Of a stretch of DNA of 64,000 nucleotides, positions 12,093 through 26,400 are shown in pieces (the first letter of the stretch is position 1; every line of letters begins with the position of its first letter). The stretch lies in assembly GCA_018857735.1 (NCBI GenBank), contig JABMCL010000732.1:352501-416500 (forward strand). Direction: 5' to 3'. The notes below the pieces were generated by a model. It searched no databases. It was given only the letters and a program-made list of their open reading frames with translations, and was not told where the DNA came from. The translations under genes and the position numbers were made by a program. Source of the DNA: Alviniconcha marisindica. Taxonomy: Eukaryota > Mollusca > Gastropoda > Provannidae.

Positions 12093-15000
12093 GTGAGAAG
12101 ACTATAAAAACAGTTTCACTGTTTGAATAAACTGCTGATTTTATGCCTGAAGTTTGAATGACTGTTGAGTTTGTGCCTGAGATTTGAATGACTGTTGATT
12201 TTATGCCAGAAGTTTCAGAATTATACCTGTACACCTGGAGAAGATTTTTTTTTGGTGATGATGATAAACTATTTTGCACTTGGTCCTACTCCTACTCCCA
12301 GTGATCTCAGCTGGTTCAGGGTGTGTCTAACTGTAAGGGGTTGGCGTTGAACATAATGTGCAAACAAATTAGCACAGTGTGTAACGGTGTCACATGCACT
12401 GATGCAGAAAGCCGGTCACAGTCAGTATGTTTTGGACAGAGTTTCCTGCAGTGGGGTAATAATGCACTACAACGTGTGCAGTGATAAGTCTTTATTGCCA
12501 GTGCACGTCCAACATGTGCAGTAACAAGTCTTTATTGCCAATACACATCCAACATGTGCACTAATAAGTCTTTATTGCCACTGCACATCTAACCTGTGGC
12601 CAATACACGTCCAACATGTGCAGTAATAAGTCTTCATTGCCAATGCACGTCCAACATGTGCAGTAATAAGTCTTTATTGCCAATACACGTCCAACATGTG
12701 CAGTAATAAGTCTTTATTGCCAATGCACGCCCAACATGTGCAGTAATAAGTCTTCATTGCCGATGCACGTCCAACATGTGCAGTAATAAGTCTTTATTGC
12801 CAATGCACGTCCAACATGTGCAGTGATATAAGTTTTTATTGCCAGTGCACATCCAATATGTGCACCAATAAGTCTCTATTGCCACTGCACGTCCAACATG
12901 TGCACCAATAAGTCTTTATTGCCAGTGCACATCCAACATACATGTGCACCAATAAGTGTATTGCCACTGCACGTCCAACATGTGCAGTAATAAGTCTTTA
13001 TTGCCACTGCACATCCAGCATGTGCACTAATAAGTCTTTATTGCCAATACACGTACAACATGTGCAGTAATAAGTCTTTATTGCCTGGCTTGTGCAGCGG
13101 ACCCAGAGGAATACAAGGATCGGTTTGAAGTGGTCACACGGCTGGTGGAGTTCAAAGACTATGGGCCCATCTACAAGGGGTACCTGCGCACCAAGGGGTC
13201 TGGCCGTTACCCGGATGACAAGGAGATCAAGGTGGACGTGTCAGCACGAGACCTGAGGGGTGACCAGTCCCAGCTGACAGTCATCACCGTGCGTGTCTTG
13301 GTGGGGGTGCGGCCACCGCAGTTCTACGAGGATCCCTACTACGGCTTCATGTTTGAGAACAGCCCCACCTTGCAGATGTGAGTTGGGTTTTCATTTCTTT
13401 TGCATCTGATTTTAATTTCTTTTGATGGTTTTACCATGCATTGGGTTTGATCATTTGTGCTGACTTTGTTGCTGCCTTTTAGGGCATTTCAGAAAAATGG
13501 TCTGACTAGTGACTGCGTCAGTTTTCTAATTCTGTGGAGTGATTTGCCGTTGACAAGGAGTGTGGCCATGGATGACCTCAACAATCAGTGACCCAAACAG
13601 TACTTAACAAGAACAATAATGATGATGACAGTAAACATTCTGAATGACTCCTGACATTAGTTATTGTATGTTTTCTAATTCTATGGAGTGATTTGGTGTT
13701 GACAAGGGGTGTACCATGGATGAACTCAAGAGTCATTGACCCAAACAATAACAAGAACAACAATGAAGATAATGACAGTAAACTTTCTGAATGACTCCTC
13801 TTGCAGTGCACAGAAGCACTGCTATGCTTCTCTCACTGCCCAGCGACCTGCTATAGTTACTGCACAGAAGTACTGCTATCCTTCTGTCACTGCCCAGTGA
13901 CCTGCTATAGTTACTGCACAGAAGTACTGCTATCCTTCTGTCACCACCCAGTGAGTTACTGCACAGAAGTACTGCTATCCTTCTGTCACTGCCCAGTGAC
14001 CTGCTATAGTTACTGCACAGAAGTACTGCTATCCTTCTGTCACCACCCAGTGAGTTACTGCACAGAAGTACTGCTATCCTCCTGTCACTGCCCAGTGACC
14101 TGCTAGAGTTACTGCACAGAAGTACTGCTATCCTTCTGTCACCACCCAGTGAGTTACTGCACAGAAGTAGTACTGCTATCTTTCTGTCATTGCCCAGTGA
14201 GTTACTGCACAGAAGTACTGCTATCCTCCTGTCACTGCCCAGTGACCTGCTAGAGTTACTGCACAGAAGTACTGCTGTCTTTCTGTCACCGCCCAGTGAC
14301 CTGCTAGAGTTACTGCACAGAAGTACTGCTATCCTTTTTGTCACCACCCAGTGACCTGCTAGAGTTACTGCACAGAGTACTGCTATCCTTCTGTCACCAC
14401 CCAGTGACCTGCTAGAGTTACTGCACAGAAGTACTGCTATCCTTCTGTCACCGCCCAGTGACCTGCTAGAGTTACTGCACAGAAGTACTGCTATCCTTCT
14501 GTCACCGCCCAGTGACCTGCTAGAGTTACTGCACAGAAGTACTGCTATCTTTCTGTCACCACCCAGTGACCTGCTAGAGTTACTGCACAGAAGTACTGCT
14601 ATCTTTCTGTCACCCCCAGTGACCTGCTAGAGTTACTGCCAGAAGTACTGCTATCTTTCTGTCACCGCCCAGTGACCTGCTAGAGTTACTGCCAGAAGTA
14701 CTGCTATCTTTCTGTCACCGCCCAGTGACCTGCTAGAGTTACTGCACAGAAGACTGCTTCTTCTGTCACCACCCAGTGAGCTGAGTTACTGGGTGACAGA
14801 AGTACTGCTATTCTTCTGTCACCGACCCAGTGACCTGCTAGAGTTTACTGCGCAGAAGTACTGCTATCTTTCTGTGCAGTGACCCAAGAATGACTTTTGC
14901 ATTGCAGGTTACCGCAGAAGTACTGCTATTTTCTGTCACAGCCCAGTGACCTGCTAGAGTTACTCAAGTACTGCTTATTTCTGTCACCACCCAGTGACCC

Positions 15001-18000
15001 CTTAGAGTTACTGCCAGAATACTGTACTTTGCAGGGTGACCCAGGTGACCTGCTAGATTGAGTGACCAAGACATGTACTGTATTTTCGGGTGACCAGAAA
15101 CCATACAGTGACTTTGCAGGGTTACCCAGAAGACTATCTGTTTGTATTATCAGGTGACCAAAGAAGACTTATGACATGTTTGTATTATCAGGGTGACCAA
15201 AGAAGACTATGACTGTTGTATGCTATGCGAGGGCTGACCCAAGATGAAGACTGATGTTTGTATTTGCAGAGGGTGACCCAGAAAGACATGAGTCATTGTA
15301 CATTTGCAGGGCGACCCAGGAAGACTGTTTGACTGTGCAGGTGACCCAGGAAGACATGTTTGTATTGTGCAGGGTGACCCAAGAAGACATGTTTGTACTT
15401 TGCAGGCACCCAGGAAGACTTTTGTATTTGCAGGTAACCAGAAGACTCATATTAGTGTTATACAATGTGACCAAAGAAGACTTAGGACTGTTTGTATTAT
15501 GCAGGGTGACCCAGGAAGACTTATGACTGTTTGTATTATGCAGGGTGACCCAGGAAGACTTATGACTGTTTGTATTATGCAGGGTGACCCAGGAAGACTT
15601 ATGACTGTATTATGCAGGGTGACCCAGGAAGACTTATGACTATGTTTGTATTATGCAGGGTGACCCAGAAAGACTTATGACTATGTTTGTATTATACAGG
15701 GTGTCCAAAGAAGACTTATGACTATGTTTGTATTATACAGGGTGACCAAAGAAGACTTATGACTATGTTTGTATTATACAGGGTGACCAAAGAAGACTTA
15801 TGACTATGTTTGTATTATGCAGGGTGACCCAAGAGGATGGCAAGGAGCTGAAGATTGCAACAAAGAAATTTCAGAGTGGGAACATCCGCTATGACCTGTA
15901 CGACGACGCCAGTCAACTGTCCAATGTCTTCACCATCGACAACCAGGGCAGAATCTCCAACCTTCAGGTAAACCTACAGGATGAGCACTGACCATTTCAA
16001 AATGTGATGTGGAGAGTCAGAAGGTGGTGGAGATGAGCTGTGTATCTGACTTCACCCATCAACAAAGACCACCTCTTGTTTAAGACCGCTTTTACTGGGT
16101 GGTTGGAATGGTCTCTCACCAGCGGTTTCTCACTGAATGCCAGCAGTCATTGATCAGAAATTAAACTCTAAATCAAACATTTGTTGTGAGTAAAGAATCT
16201 GGCAGTTGTTCAGTTAGTTTAAGGAAAGTAGCCTCAGGTCTTCATTAACGCATACCGTGCATATTATATATTATGTAAATGTGGAAACTGGAAGATTCCC
16301 TGACAGATTTTAGAGAGAAGGCTCAGCTGTGAGAGTGGTCTTTTCTGTTGTATGACAGTGGGATCTGAACAGTGGGAAAATAACAGCACAGTTGACATGA
16401 CAATGACAACACAGTTAGAATTTTGTTACAACTTTTGAAATCCACAGCTTTTAACTGTTGCGTTCTGGTCTTGACAGGTGTTGGACTACGAGTCTGTGGA
16501 TCGATCCCAGCAGCCCTTGCAGTATCGTCTGGTGTTGTGGGTGCATGAAGATCTGGACACCAAGACTCTGTCCAATAATGCCACGGTGAGCTGTCCCATG
16601 TCTTGTTCATGTTCATGTACTCTGTCCAATAATGCCATGGTGAGCTGTCCCTTGTCTTGTTCATGTGCATGTACTCTGTCCAATAATGCCACGGTGAGCT
16701 GTCCCTTGTCTTGTTCATGTGCATGTTCACCTGTGTTGTGGATTTGTATATATCTGGACACCAGACTGTTGAGCAATGCCATGGTGACCGTTGTTCATTG
16801 GGGGCGGGGATAGCTCAGTGGTTAGAGCGCTGGACTTGTGATCGAAAGGTCGCGGGTTTGAATCCCTGCAGGAGCGGTGGGAGAATTTTCTTCTCCAGGG
16901 TCAACTTTCTGTGCTGACTCTTATTTCGGTATCCGTTCCACCCCCGTGTTACTGCAGTAGCACGTAAAAGACCCCGCTCATTCTGCCAAAAGTGCAGGTG
17001 GCAGGTTACAACTAAACATGCATACACCTTACGTATGTGGCTTTGCATGAAGTGACATGGTGTATGGTTGTATGGTGTACACAGAATGCGCTGAGATGGC
17101 AGCAGTTTCATGTGGGACCAGCCATGCCAGTGCTGTAAGTACACCACTTCGGTGGATATTCAAAAACGCGCTACAAAAGCTATTCACTCGTGTAGAATCA
17201 CATGCGAGCGCAGTGAGTCTGCTTGAGAGCGGAGAATAGTGCTATATAAAAGCGATCAATAATAATAATAATAGTAATAATAATAATAATAATGTTAGTT
17301 TTTCTTTGGGCATGATCAGTGCTCATGATTGGTGGATGAGGCTGAGTTCATTGAGAAAACGTAACACATCTTGCGGATTTTGTGTGTGCAGCTGATCATC
17401 ACTGTGCAAGATCGGAATGACAACAAACCAGAGTTTGAGACATCCCAGTATCTGAAGACTGTGCGTGAGGATTTGCCTGTGCATTCATCTGTCACAGAAG
17501 GTGGGTGTGAAGGACAAAAATCATCGACCACAGAAGGTGGATATGGAGGACAGAAATAGATACGGTGGAGGACAGGATGCAAGACAGAAATAATGGAAAT
17601 GAGTAGAGACAGCAGCTTAAATAAAGGTAGTTCCAGTGGAAGAACTGGAAGAAGATGCAGGTGCTGTTATGGATACTCTGTTTGCTGAAGAAGATGCAGG
17701 TGCTGTTATGGATACTCTGTTTGCTTTGTTATTTGTTTTACTTTGCATATGACCCTGAGGTCACCCTCTGTGGGCAATGGAACATTTAAAGTCCACTTAC
17801 TAATTTTTCTTAGCACTTAAAAAACCCAAGCACTTCTGGGGATAGGGCATCCTGGCGGTCCACTGTCACCACCAGAATGTAGTGCATAAATTAAGGCAGG
17901 CAGCTGTTGTCTGACCCATTTTGTTGTCTCATTAAATAATAATAAAGGGCAGAAAAGACTGTGTCCACAAACCCATAATGTTTGAACAACGGTGTCCACA

Positions 18001-21000
18001 GATCCACAGTGTTCACAAATTCACAATGTTTGAACAACACTGTCCACAATCCCGCAATGTTTGAGTGATTGTGTCCACAAACCCACAGTGTTTGAACAGC
18101 AGTATCCACAAAGCCCCAGTGTATGAACATCAGTGTCCACAAACCCACAATGTCTGAACATCAGTGTCCACAAACCCACAATGTCTGAACATCAGTGTCC
18201 ACAAACCCACAATGTCTGAACATCAGTGTCCACAAACCCACAATGTCTGAACGTCAGTGTCCACAAACCCACAATGTCTGAACGTCAGTGTCCACGACAA
18301 GCCCACAATGTCTGAACATCAGTGTCCACAAACCCACAATGTCTGAACATCAGTGTCCACAAACCCACAATGTCTGAACATCAGTGTCCACAACAAGCCC
18401 ACAATGTTTGAACGATAGTGTCCACAACCCTACAATGCCTGAATGACAGTGTCCACAAACCCACAATATTTGCACGACAGGTGTCCGCAGACCCACAATG
18501 GTTGAAAGACTGTGTCAGGAACCCACAGTGCTTGAATGACAATGCGCAAACCCACAATGTTTTGAAGGCAGATGCACCAAAGTGGCTTCACTGCCTGTGC
18601 TGTTGTGGTCATTTTGTGAAATTGTAATGCTGTCTTTTCCTGGCTGTCTACAATGAAACAAAAGGGGTTAAGAGGATTGTCTTATCTTGTCTGATAAATG
18701 TTACAGTGACAGCATTGGATCTGGACTCAGGGGTGAATGCAGAGTTGGAGTACTCTGTGGACAGCGAGTTCTTCTACGTGGAGACGGTCAAGCGAGATGC
18801 TTTCACATATTCTGGCATCATCAAGGTCAAAAAGTAAGTCATTGAGTCACAGCTGACAAGCAAGGAAAAAGTGTGTGGTTTTCAACTGGCATGAACAAAT
18901 GTGTTGGTTGCGTTGGTTTAACCATCCAGGCAAGCAAAAACTTAAATGTTCTTTTCTGGAAGGCTGCTTCAGCTAGGTTTTTGTATAGCACACCTGTTTG
19001 CAAAAGGCAAGTTTTTGTGACCTTGACCTCACTTCAAGGTCAGAGGTGTTGGAAAAGTGAACTGGAAGTTGTATAACTTTACATGTCTGTTACACACTAC
19101 ATGGATATGATTAGACAACATGGATTTGCAGCATGTGCGGAATGGTTCATGCTCTCATCTTCACCATGCCTACCACTTTTTCAGGGGCCTCGACTTTGAC
19201 CGCAATCCAGGCCACTTCTACAAGGTCACAGTCTATGCCACCGACAAGGGAGCACCACCCAAATCCAGCTCAGTGAACGTGCGTGTGACAGTCACCAACG
19301 TCAACGATGAATCGCCAGAGTTCACCAGCTCGAAGTTGGAGATTGACGTGGATGAGAATGCTCCTATTGGCACAGTGATCGCGATCATCCAGGCCATTGA
19401 TCTGGATGGTGATGCTGTGACCTACTACTTTACTCGTACGTTGTCATCGTCATTTCTCTATAACCCCTTTTGTTTCATTGTAGTCATCATAAGGACCTAC
19501 TACTTTACTCGTACGTTGCTGTCGTCATTTCTCTAAGTTTCATTGTGCATCTGTAACCTACTACTTTACTCGTACGTTGCATCGTATTTCTCTAAACCCC
19601 TTTGTTTCATTGTAGTCATCAAAAGGGTGACCTACTACTTTACTCGTACATTGTTGTCGTCATTTCTCTTAACCCCTTTTGTTTCATTGTAGTCATAAAA
19701 GTGATAGCTTATCGTTGTTGTCGTCATTTCCTTAACCCCTTTTGCATTGTAGTCATCATGTGCCCATGCTTTACTGTACATTGTTGTCGTCATTTCTCTT
19801 AACCCCTTTTGTTTCATTGTAGTCATCATAAGGGACCTACTACTTTACTCGTACGTTGTTGTAGTCATTTCTCTTAACCCCTTTTGTTTCATTGTAGTCA
19901 TCATAAGGGACCTACTACTTTACTCGTACGTCGTCATTTCTCTTAACCCCTTTTGTTTCATTGTAGTCATAAGTGATCTACTGCTTTACTCGTACATTGT
20001 TGTTGTCATTTCTCTTAACCCCTTTTGTTTCATTGTAGTCATCATAAGGGACCTACTGCTTTACTCGTACATTGTTGTCGTCATTTCTCTTAACCCCTTT
20101 TATTTCATTGTAGTCATAATGAAAATGATAGTAATGATGATGATGGTATGCGCTAGACAGTTTTCAAATAGGTCTGACATCTATATGTTGGCAAAAGTGG
20201 TTTAGGGAAACCGGTCAGATAATCAGTGTAACCAGTAAAATACATGGCCTTCCAACTACCAGAGCTATACAAGATAACACCCACCTCCCTTTCCTTCCTA
20301 AAACACACGCTCGTGCATGCTGCACACACTTTCTCACTCTGCTGTGTTTGGGGTTGTTTTTTAGAACTGGTCAAACAAAATGACAGCCAGTATGCCTGAC
20401 TGTTTGCTGATTTTGTTTCAGGTATATGCTTGCTTATAAATCTTACCTGGTAAAATGCCAGAAAGGACCGGTTAATGCAAACCCTGTAGCAGTGATAATA
20501 ATAATATATAATTCTTTAAAGCGCTATGCTTCAACGACAGTTCAGCTGGCTACACTGTAGATACAGACCAGTTGTGCTGAAGGCAGTTACATGTAGGTAA
20601 GAGCAAAGCATGAACATGTAGAGGAGACAGAGCTCAGAAGCTGTGTGAAAGTCGAGGTGGCCGTTCTGGGCTCCCCGTCCCTAATAAGCCTACGGTTTCT
20701 GTGGACGTAAAGCAACGCTCAACCAACCATGTAGAGGAGAAGTGCAGAAAGTTTTGCGTGGGTGATTTTAGTGCTTCGTGTGGCCATGGGATTAGGATAG
20801 CGTTGGCTCCTTCTAGACAGTGGATTAGAAATGAATGTTCGGAGCTGTTACATGATTCCCTATCTCACTCACCACACCCTAAGTTATGCTTCTCCTGAAT
20901 GTGTGGTTTGACTTGTCCCTCTCGCCTCGCCCAGTCTTTCTGCTCACACTAATGTATTCTTCTCCCGAATGTGTGATTTGGCTTGTTCTTCTCACCACAC

Positions 21001-23408
21001 GGTGCACCCCATCTTTCTCCTCACCCCAACTTATGCTTCTCCTGAATGTGTGATTTGACTTGTTCCTCTCACCTCACCCCATCTTTCTCCTCCTCACAAC
21101 TTGTGCATCTCTTGAATGTGTGATTTGACTTGTTCCTCTCTCAACACCCCATCTTTCTCCTCACCCTAACTTATGCTTATCCTGAATGTGTGATTTGACT
21201 TAATGACGTGTCCTCTCACCTCACCCATCTTTCTCCTCACCTCAACTTATGCTTCTCCTGAATGTGTGATTTGACTTGTCCCTCTCGCCACGCCCCATCT
21301 TTCTGCTCACACTAATGTATTCTTCTCCTGAATGTGTGATTTGACTTGTCCCACTCTCGACACCTCATCTTTCTCCTCACCCCAACTCATGCTTCTCCTG
21401 AATGTGATTTGACTTGTCCCTCTTGCCTCACCCAATCTTTCTGCTCACATTAATGTATTCTGAATGTGTGATTTGACTTGTTCCTCCCACCACACCCCAA
21501 CTTTCTCCTCACCCCGATTTATGCTTCTCCTGAATGTGTGATTTGACTTGTCCCTCTTGCCTCACGCAATCTTTCTGCTGACATTAATGTATTCAGCTGA
21601 GTCGTGATTTGACTTGTTCCTCCCACCACACCCCATCTTTCTCCTCACCCCAACTTTTGCTTCTCCTGAATGTGTGATTTGACTTGTCCCTCTTGCCTCA
21701 CCCATCTTTCTCCTCACCCCTAACTTTTGCTTCTCCTGAATGTGTGATTTGACTTGTCCCTCTCGCCGCACCCCATCTTTCTCCTCACCCCGACTTATGC
21801 TTCTCCTGAATGTGTGATTTGACTTGTCCCTCTCGCCGCACCCCATCTTTCTCCTCACCCCGACTTATGCTTCTCCTGAATGTGTGATTTGACTTGTGCA
21901 GCTCGCAGGAGTGAACACGAAGCCTTCCGCATTGACCCCAAGGCAGGACTGGTCACTCTGGCAAGGTCTGTTCTGGGCGGTGCTGATTTCTACCCCCTAA
22001 ACATCACAGCGTACGATGACGGCAGCTGCTGCTCGGACGGCAACAGGCGCTCGACGGACGGGTACATTGTGGTGCAAGTGGTGGACATCAACACTCACAA
22101 GCCCACCTTTGACCGCTGCTCGGACTACAGCAACGCCAAGATCAAGGAGCACTCCAGGATTGGAGACGTGGTGGTGCAGGTGGGTACAGTAACGGTAGAA
22201 GGACAGACCTTGTCAGGGTACAGTGAGGGTAGAAGGATGGACCTGGTAAGGGTGCAGGCTGGTGACAGTGGGGGTAGGAGGCTGGACCATGTTGGGGTGC
22301 AGTGAGGGTAGAAGTGTGGACCTTGTCAGGGTACAGTGGGGCTAGAAGGATGGACCTTGTCAGGGTACAATGAGGGTAGAAGGATGGAGCTTGTCAGGGT
22401 ACAGTGAGGGTAAAAGGATAGATCTTGTCAGGGACCCTGTTGGGGTACAGTGAGGGTAGAAGGATGGACCTTGTCAGGGTACAGTGAGGGCAGAAGGATG
22501 GCCCTTATCAGGGTACAGTGAGGGCAGAAGGATGGACCTTGTCAGGGTACAGTGAGGGAGAAGGATGGACCTTGTCAGGGTACAGTGAGGGTAGAAGGAT
22601 GGACCTTGTCAGGGTACAGTGAGAAAGGAGGACTTATCGTCAGAGGGATGGACCTTGTCAGGGTACAGTGAGGGCAGAAGGATGGACCTTGTCAGGGTAC
22701 AGTGAGGGCAGAAGGATGGACCTTATCAGGGTACAGCGAGGGCAGAAGGATGGACCTTGTCAGGGTACATTGAGGGTAGAAGGATGGACCTTGTCAGGGT
22801 ACAGTGAGGGCAGAAGGATGGACCTTGTCAGGGTACAGTGAGGGCAGAAGGATGGACCTTGTCAGGGTACAGTGAGGGTAAAATGATGGACTTCATCAGG
22901 GTGCAGTGAGAATAGGACGCACTTTCTCGGGGTACAATGAAGGTAGGAGGATGGACCTTATCAGGGTGCAGATGGGCACAGTGAGGGTAGAAGGCCAACA
23001 CTTGCAGTCCACACATACCCAAATGTTCTGCATCATGTTTTATAAGTTATTGTGTGGGATGAATGTTACATTGTACCTGTTAAAGATGGATGATTTCAAA
23101 GAGGCACAGAGCAGATGCAAGGAAATGTTTGTTAAACGTCACATACCCTACTTGATTTCTGGTTTCACAGGTTGAAACCACAGGTAAAACTTACTGAATG
23201 TTACATACCCTTCTTGATTTCTTGTTCCACAGGTTGAAGCCACAGACAAGGACCGAGGCGAGAACGGAATTGTCCGATATGGGATTGTGTCGCCGAGCGA
23301 TAACACATTCCTCATTGGTCGTGAGGATGGGGTCATCACTATAGGACGAGACATTGACAGGGAAATTGCATCTGACAAGTTCATTCAGGTGAGAGAAGCT
23401 ATGGCGGA

Positions 23409-23476
<68 letters not shown>

Positions 23477-26400
23477 AACTGAACAACAAGTGATTTGGGT
23501 GCAGGTGTTTAGTTGAATGGAATGTCTGGTATGCTCTGAATGATGTTGATGTAAGTATAGGTGATGGTGAATGTAATGTCTGAGTGATATTGCTATGAGT
23601 ATAGGTGATGAATGTGATGTCAGGTGTGCTCTGAGTGATGTTGTTCTGAGTATAGGTGACGGTGAATGTGATGTCAGGTGTGCTCTTAGTGATGTTGCTA
23701 TAAGTGTAGGTGACAGTGAATGTGATGTCTGAGTGATATTACTATGAGTACAGGTGATGAATGTGATGTCAGGTGTGCTCTGAGTGATGTTGCTATAAGT
23801 GTAGGTGATGGTGAATGTGATGTCAGGTGTGCTCTTAGTGATGTTGCTATAAGTATAGGTGATGGTGAATGTAATGTCAGAGATGTTGCTATGAGTATAG
23901 GTGATGATGAATGTGATGTCTGGTGTGCCCTGAGTGATGTTGCTATAGGTGACAGTGAATATGATGGCTAGTGTACTCAGTGTTGATGTTGCTATGAGTG
24001 TAGGTGACAGTGAACGTGATGGCTGGTGTATTCAGTGTTGATGTTGCTATGAGTGTAGGTGACAGTGAACGTGATGGCTGGTGTATTCAGAGTGTTGATG
24101 TTGCTATGAGTGTAGGTGACAGTGAACTTGATGGCTGGTGTATTCAGTGTTGATGTTGCTATGAGTGTAGGTGACAGTGAACTGATGGCTGGTGTATTCA
24201 GTGTTGATGTTGCTATGAGTGTAGGTGACAGTGAACTTGATGGCTGGTGTATTCAGTGTTGATGTTGCTATGAGTGTAGGTGACAGTGAACGTGATGGCT
24301 GGTGTATTCAGTGTTGATGTTGCTATGAGTGTAGGTGACAGTGAACGTGATGGCTGGTGTATTCAGAGTGTTGATGTTGCTATGAGTGTAGGTGACAGTG
24401 AACGTGATGGCTGGTGTATTCAGTGTTGATGTTGCTATGAGTGTAGGTGACAGTGAACGTGATGGCTGGTGTATTCGAGTGTTGATGTTGCTATGAGTGT
24501 AGGTGACAGTGAATGTGATGGCTGGTGTATTCAGAGTGTTGATGTTGCTATGGCTGTAGGTGACAGTGAACGTGATGGCTGGTGTATTCAGAGTGTTGAT
24601 GTTGCCATGGCTATAGGTGACGGTGAACGTGACGGACGGAGCTGACCCGCCGCTGGATGGCTGGTGTACTTTCCGTGTGGAGGTGGAGGACATCAACGAC
24701 AACAAGCCGCAGTTTGACCGTGATGATTACACGGCTGACATCACCAGTGACACTCAGCAAAATCAGGTCATCCTGGCTGTGCGTGCCTATGATTCTGACA
24801 TTGGGATGAACGGGGAGATTGAGTACTCTCTGCTGGACGATGCCGGCATCTTCAGCGTCTACCCAGCCAACGGCTTCATCTACCTCAGCGACAGCTTGGT
24901 TGGGGTGAGTTGCTGACACCTTTTCCCCTTCAGCCTTGACCGTGGATAGGTGGCCCTCAAATCAGCAGCAAAAATTGATGAGCCACACACACAGCTTTAT
25001 GAATAAATCTGGACCTCAGATCAGCAGCAAAAATTGATGAGCCACATACACAGCTTTATGAATAAATCTGGACCTCAGATCAGCAGCAAAAATTGATGAG
25101 CCACATACACAGCTTTATGAATAAATCTGGACCTCAGATCAGCAGCAAAAATTGATGAGCCACATACACAGCTTTATGAATAAATCTGGACCTCAGATCA
25201 GCAGCAAAAATTGATGAGCCACATACACAGCTTTATGAATAAATCTGGACCTCAGATCGGCAGCAAAAATTGATGAGCCGCATACACAGCTTTATGAATA
25301 AATCTGGACCTCAGATCAGCAGCAAAAATTGATGAGCCACATACACAGCTTTATGAATAAATCTGGACCTCAGATCAGCAGCAAAAATTGATGAGCCGCA
25401 TACACAGCTTTATGAATAAATCTGGACCTCAGATCAGCAGCAAAAATTGATGAGCCACATACACAGCTTTATGAATAAATCTGGACCTCAGATCAGCAGC
25501 AAAAATTGATGAGCCACATACACAGCTTTATGAATAAATCTGGACCTCAGATCAGCAGCAAAAATTGATGAGCCGCATACACAGCTTTATGAATAAATCT
25601 GGACCTCAGATCAGCAGCAAAAATTGATGAGCCGCATACACGGCTTTATGAATAAATCTGGACCTCAGATCAGCAGCAAAAATTGATGAGCCGCATACAC
25701 AGCTTTATGAATAAATCTGGACCTCAGATCAGCAGCAAAAATTGATGAGCCACATACACAGCATTATGAATAAATATGTACGGAATAACATTCTGACATA
25801 CACACGTACAAAATTAACGTGCGTTTTCGCAGAACTGAGAGAATTCACACAGGTTCGATTAGGCTTTCAGCTTTTCAGTCCGTAAAAAAAAGTCTGTAGC
25901 TGATTTTGTTTCTGCATAAAACCAGATATATATATATACAGCTACAAGGAAGGGACAGATGAAGTGCTGGTAGGTGTAATAAATACCAAATATGTATGCA
26001 GTTTCACCCCAAAGAAAGATAAGCCTAAAAGAAAGATAAACATTTTATCAAGGTGCATTACTTATGCAAGCCCTGCAGCAAAAGCCGCCTGTGGTGGCAG
26101 TCCGTCACTCAGACAAATACCCACTGCAGTGGTGGTTCAGTGCTGCCTTGTCTCCAAGGAAACAGCTGCTTTGCTTTGCACTGGGGCGCAGCATTGCCAG
26201 CAAAAGCCACCTGTGGTGACAGTCTGTCACTCAGACAAATACCCACTGCAGTGGTGGTTCAGTGATGCCTTTGAAACAGCTGCTTTGCTTTGCACTGGGG
26301 CGCAGCATTGCCTGGAAAAGATGAGGTCATACTTTATTGTTCTTAAAAGGAAATTTGCTTTGAAACGTAACATCAGCATAACATGTGAATGAACAAAACT

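Noticed and set aside
16803..16880. Possible tRNA gene
   Set aside because: A and B boxes are present but the acceptor stem does not pair and the element continues into a SINE body with an (AAT)n tail.
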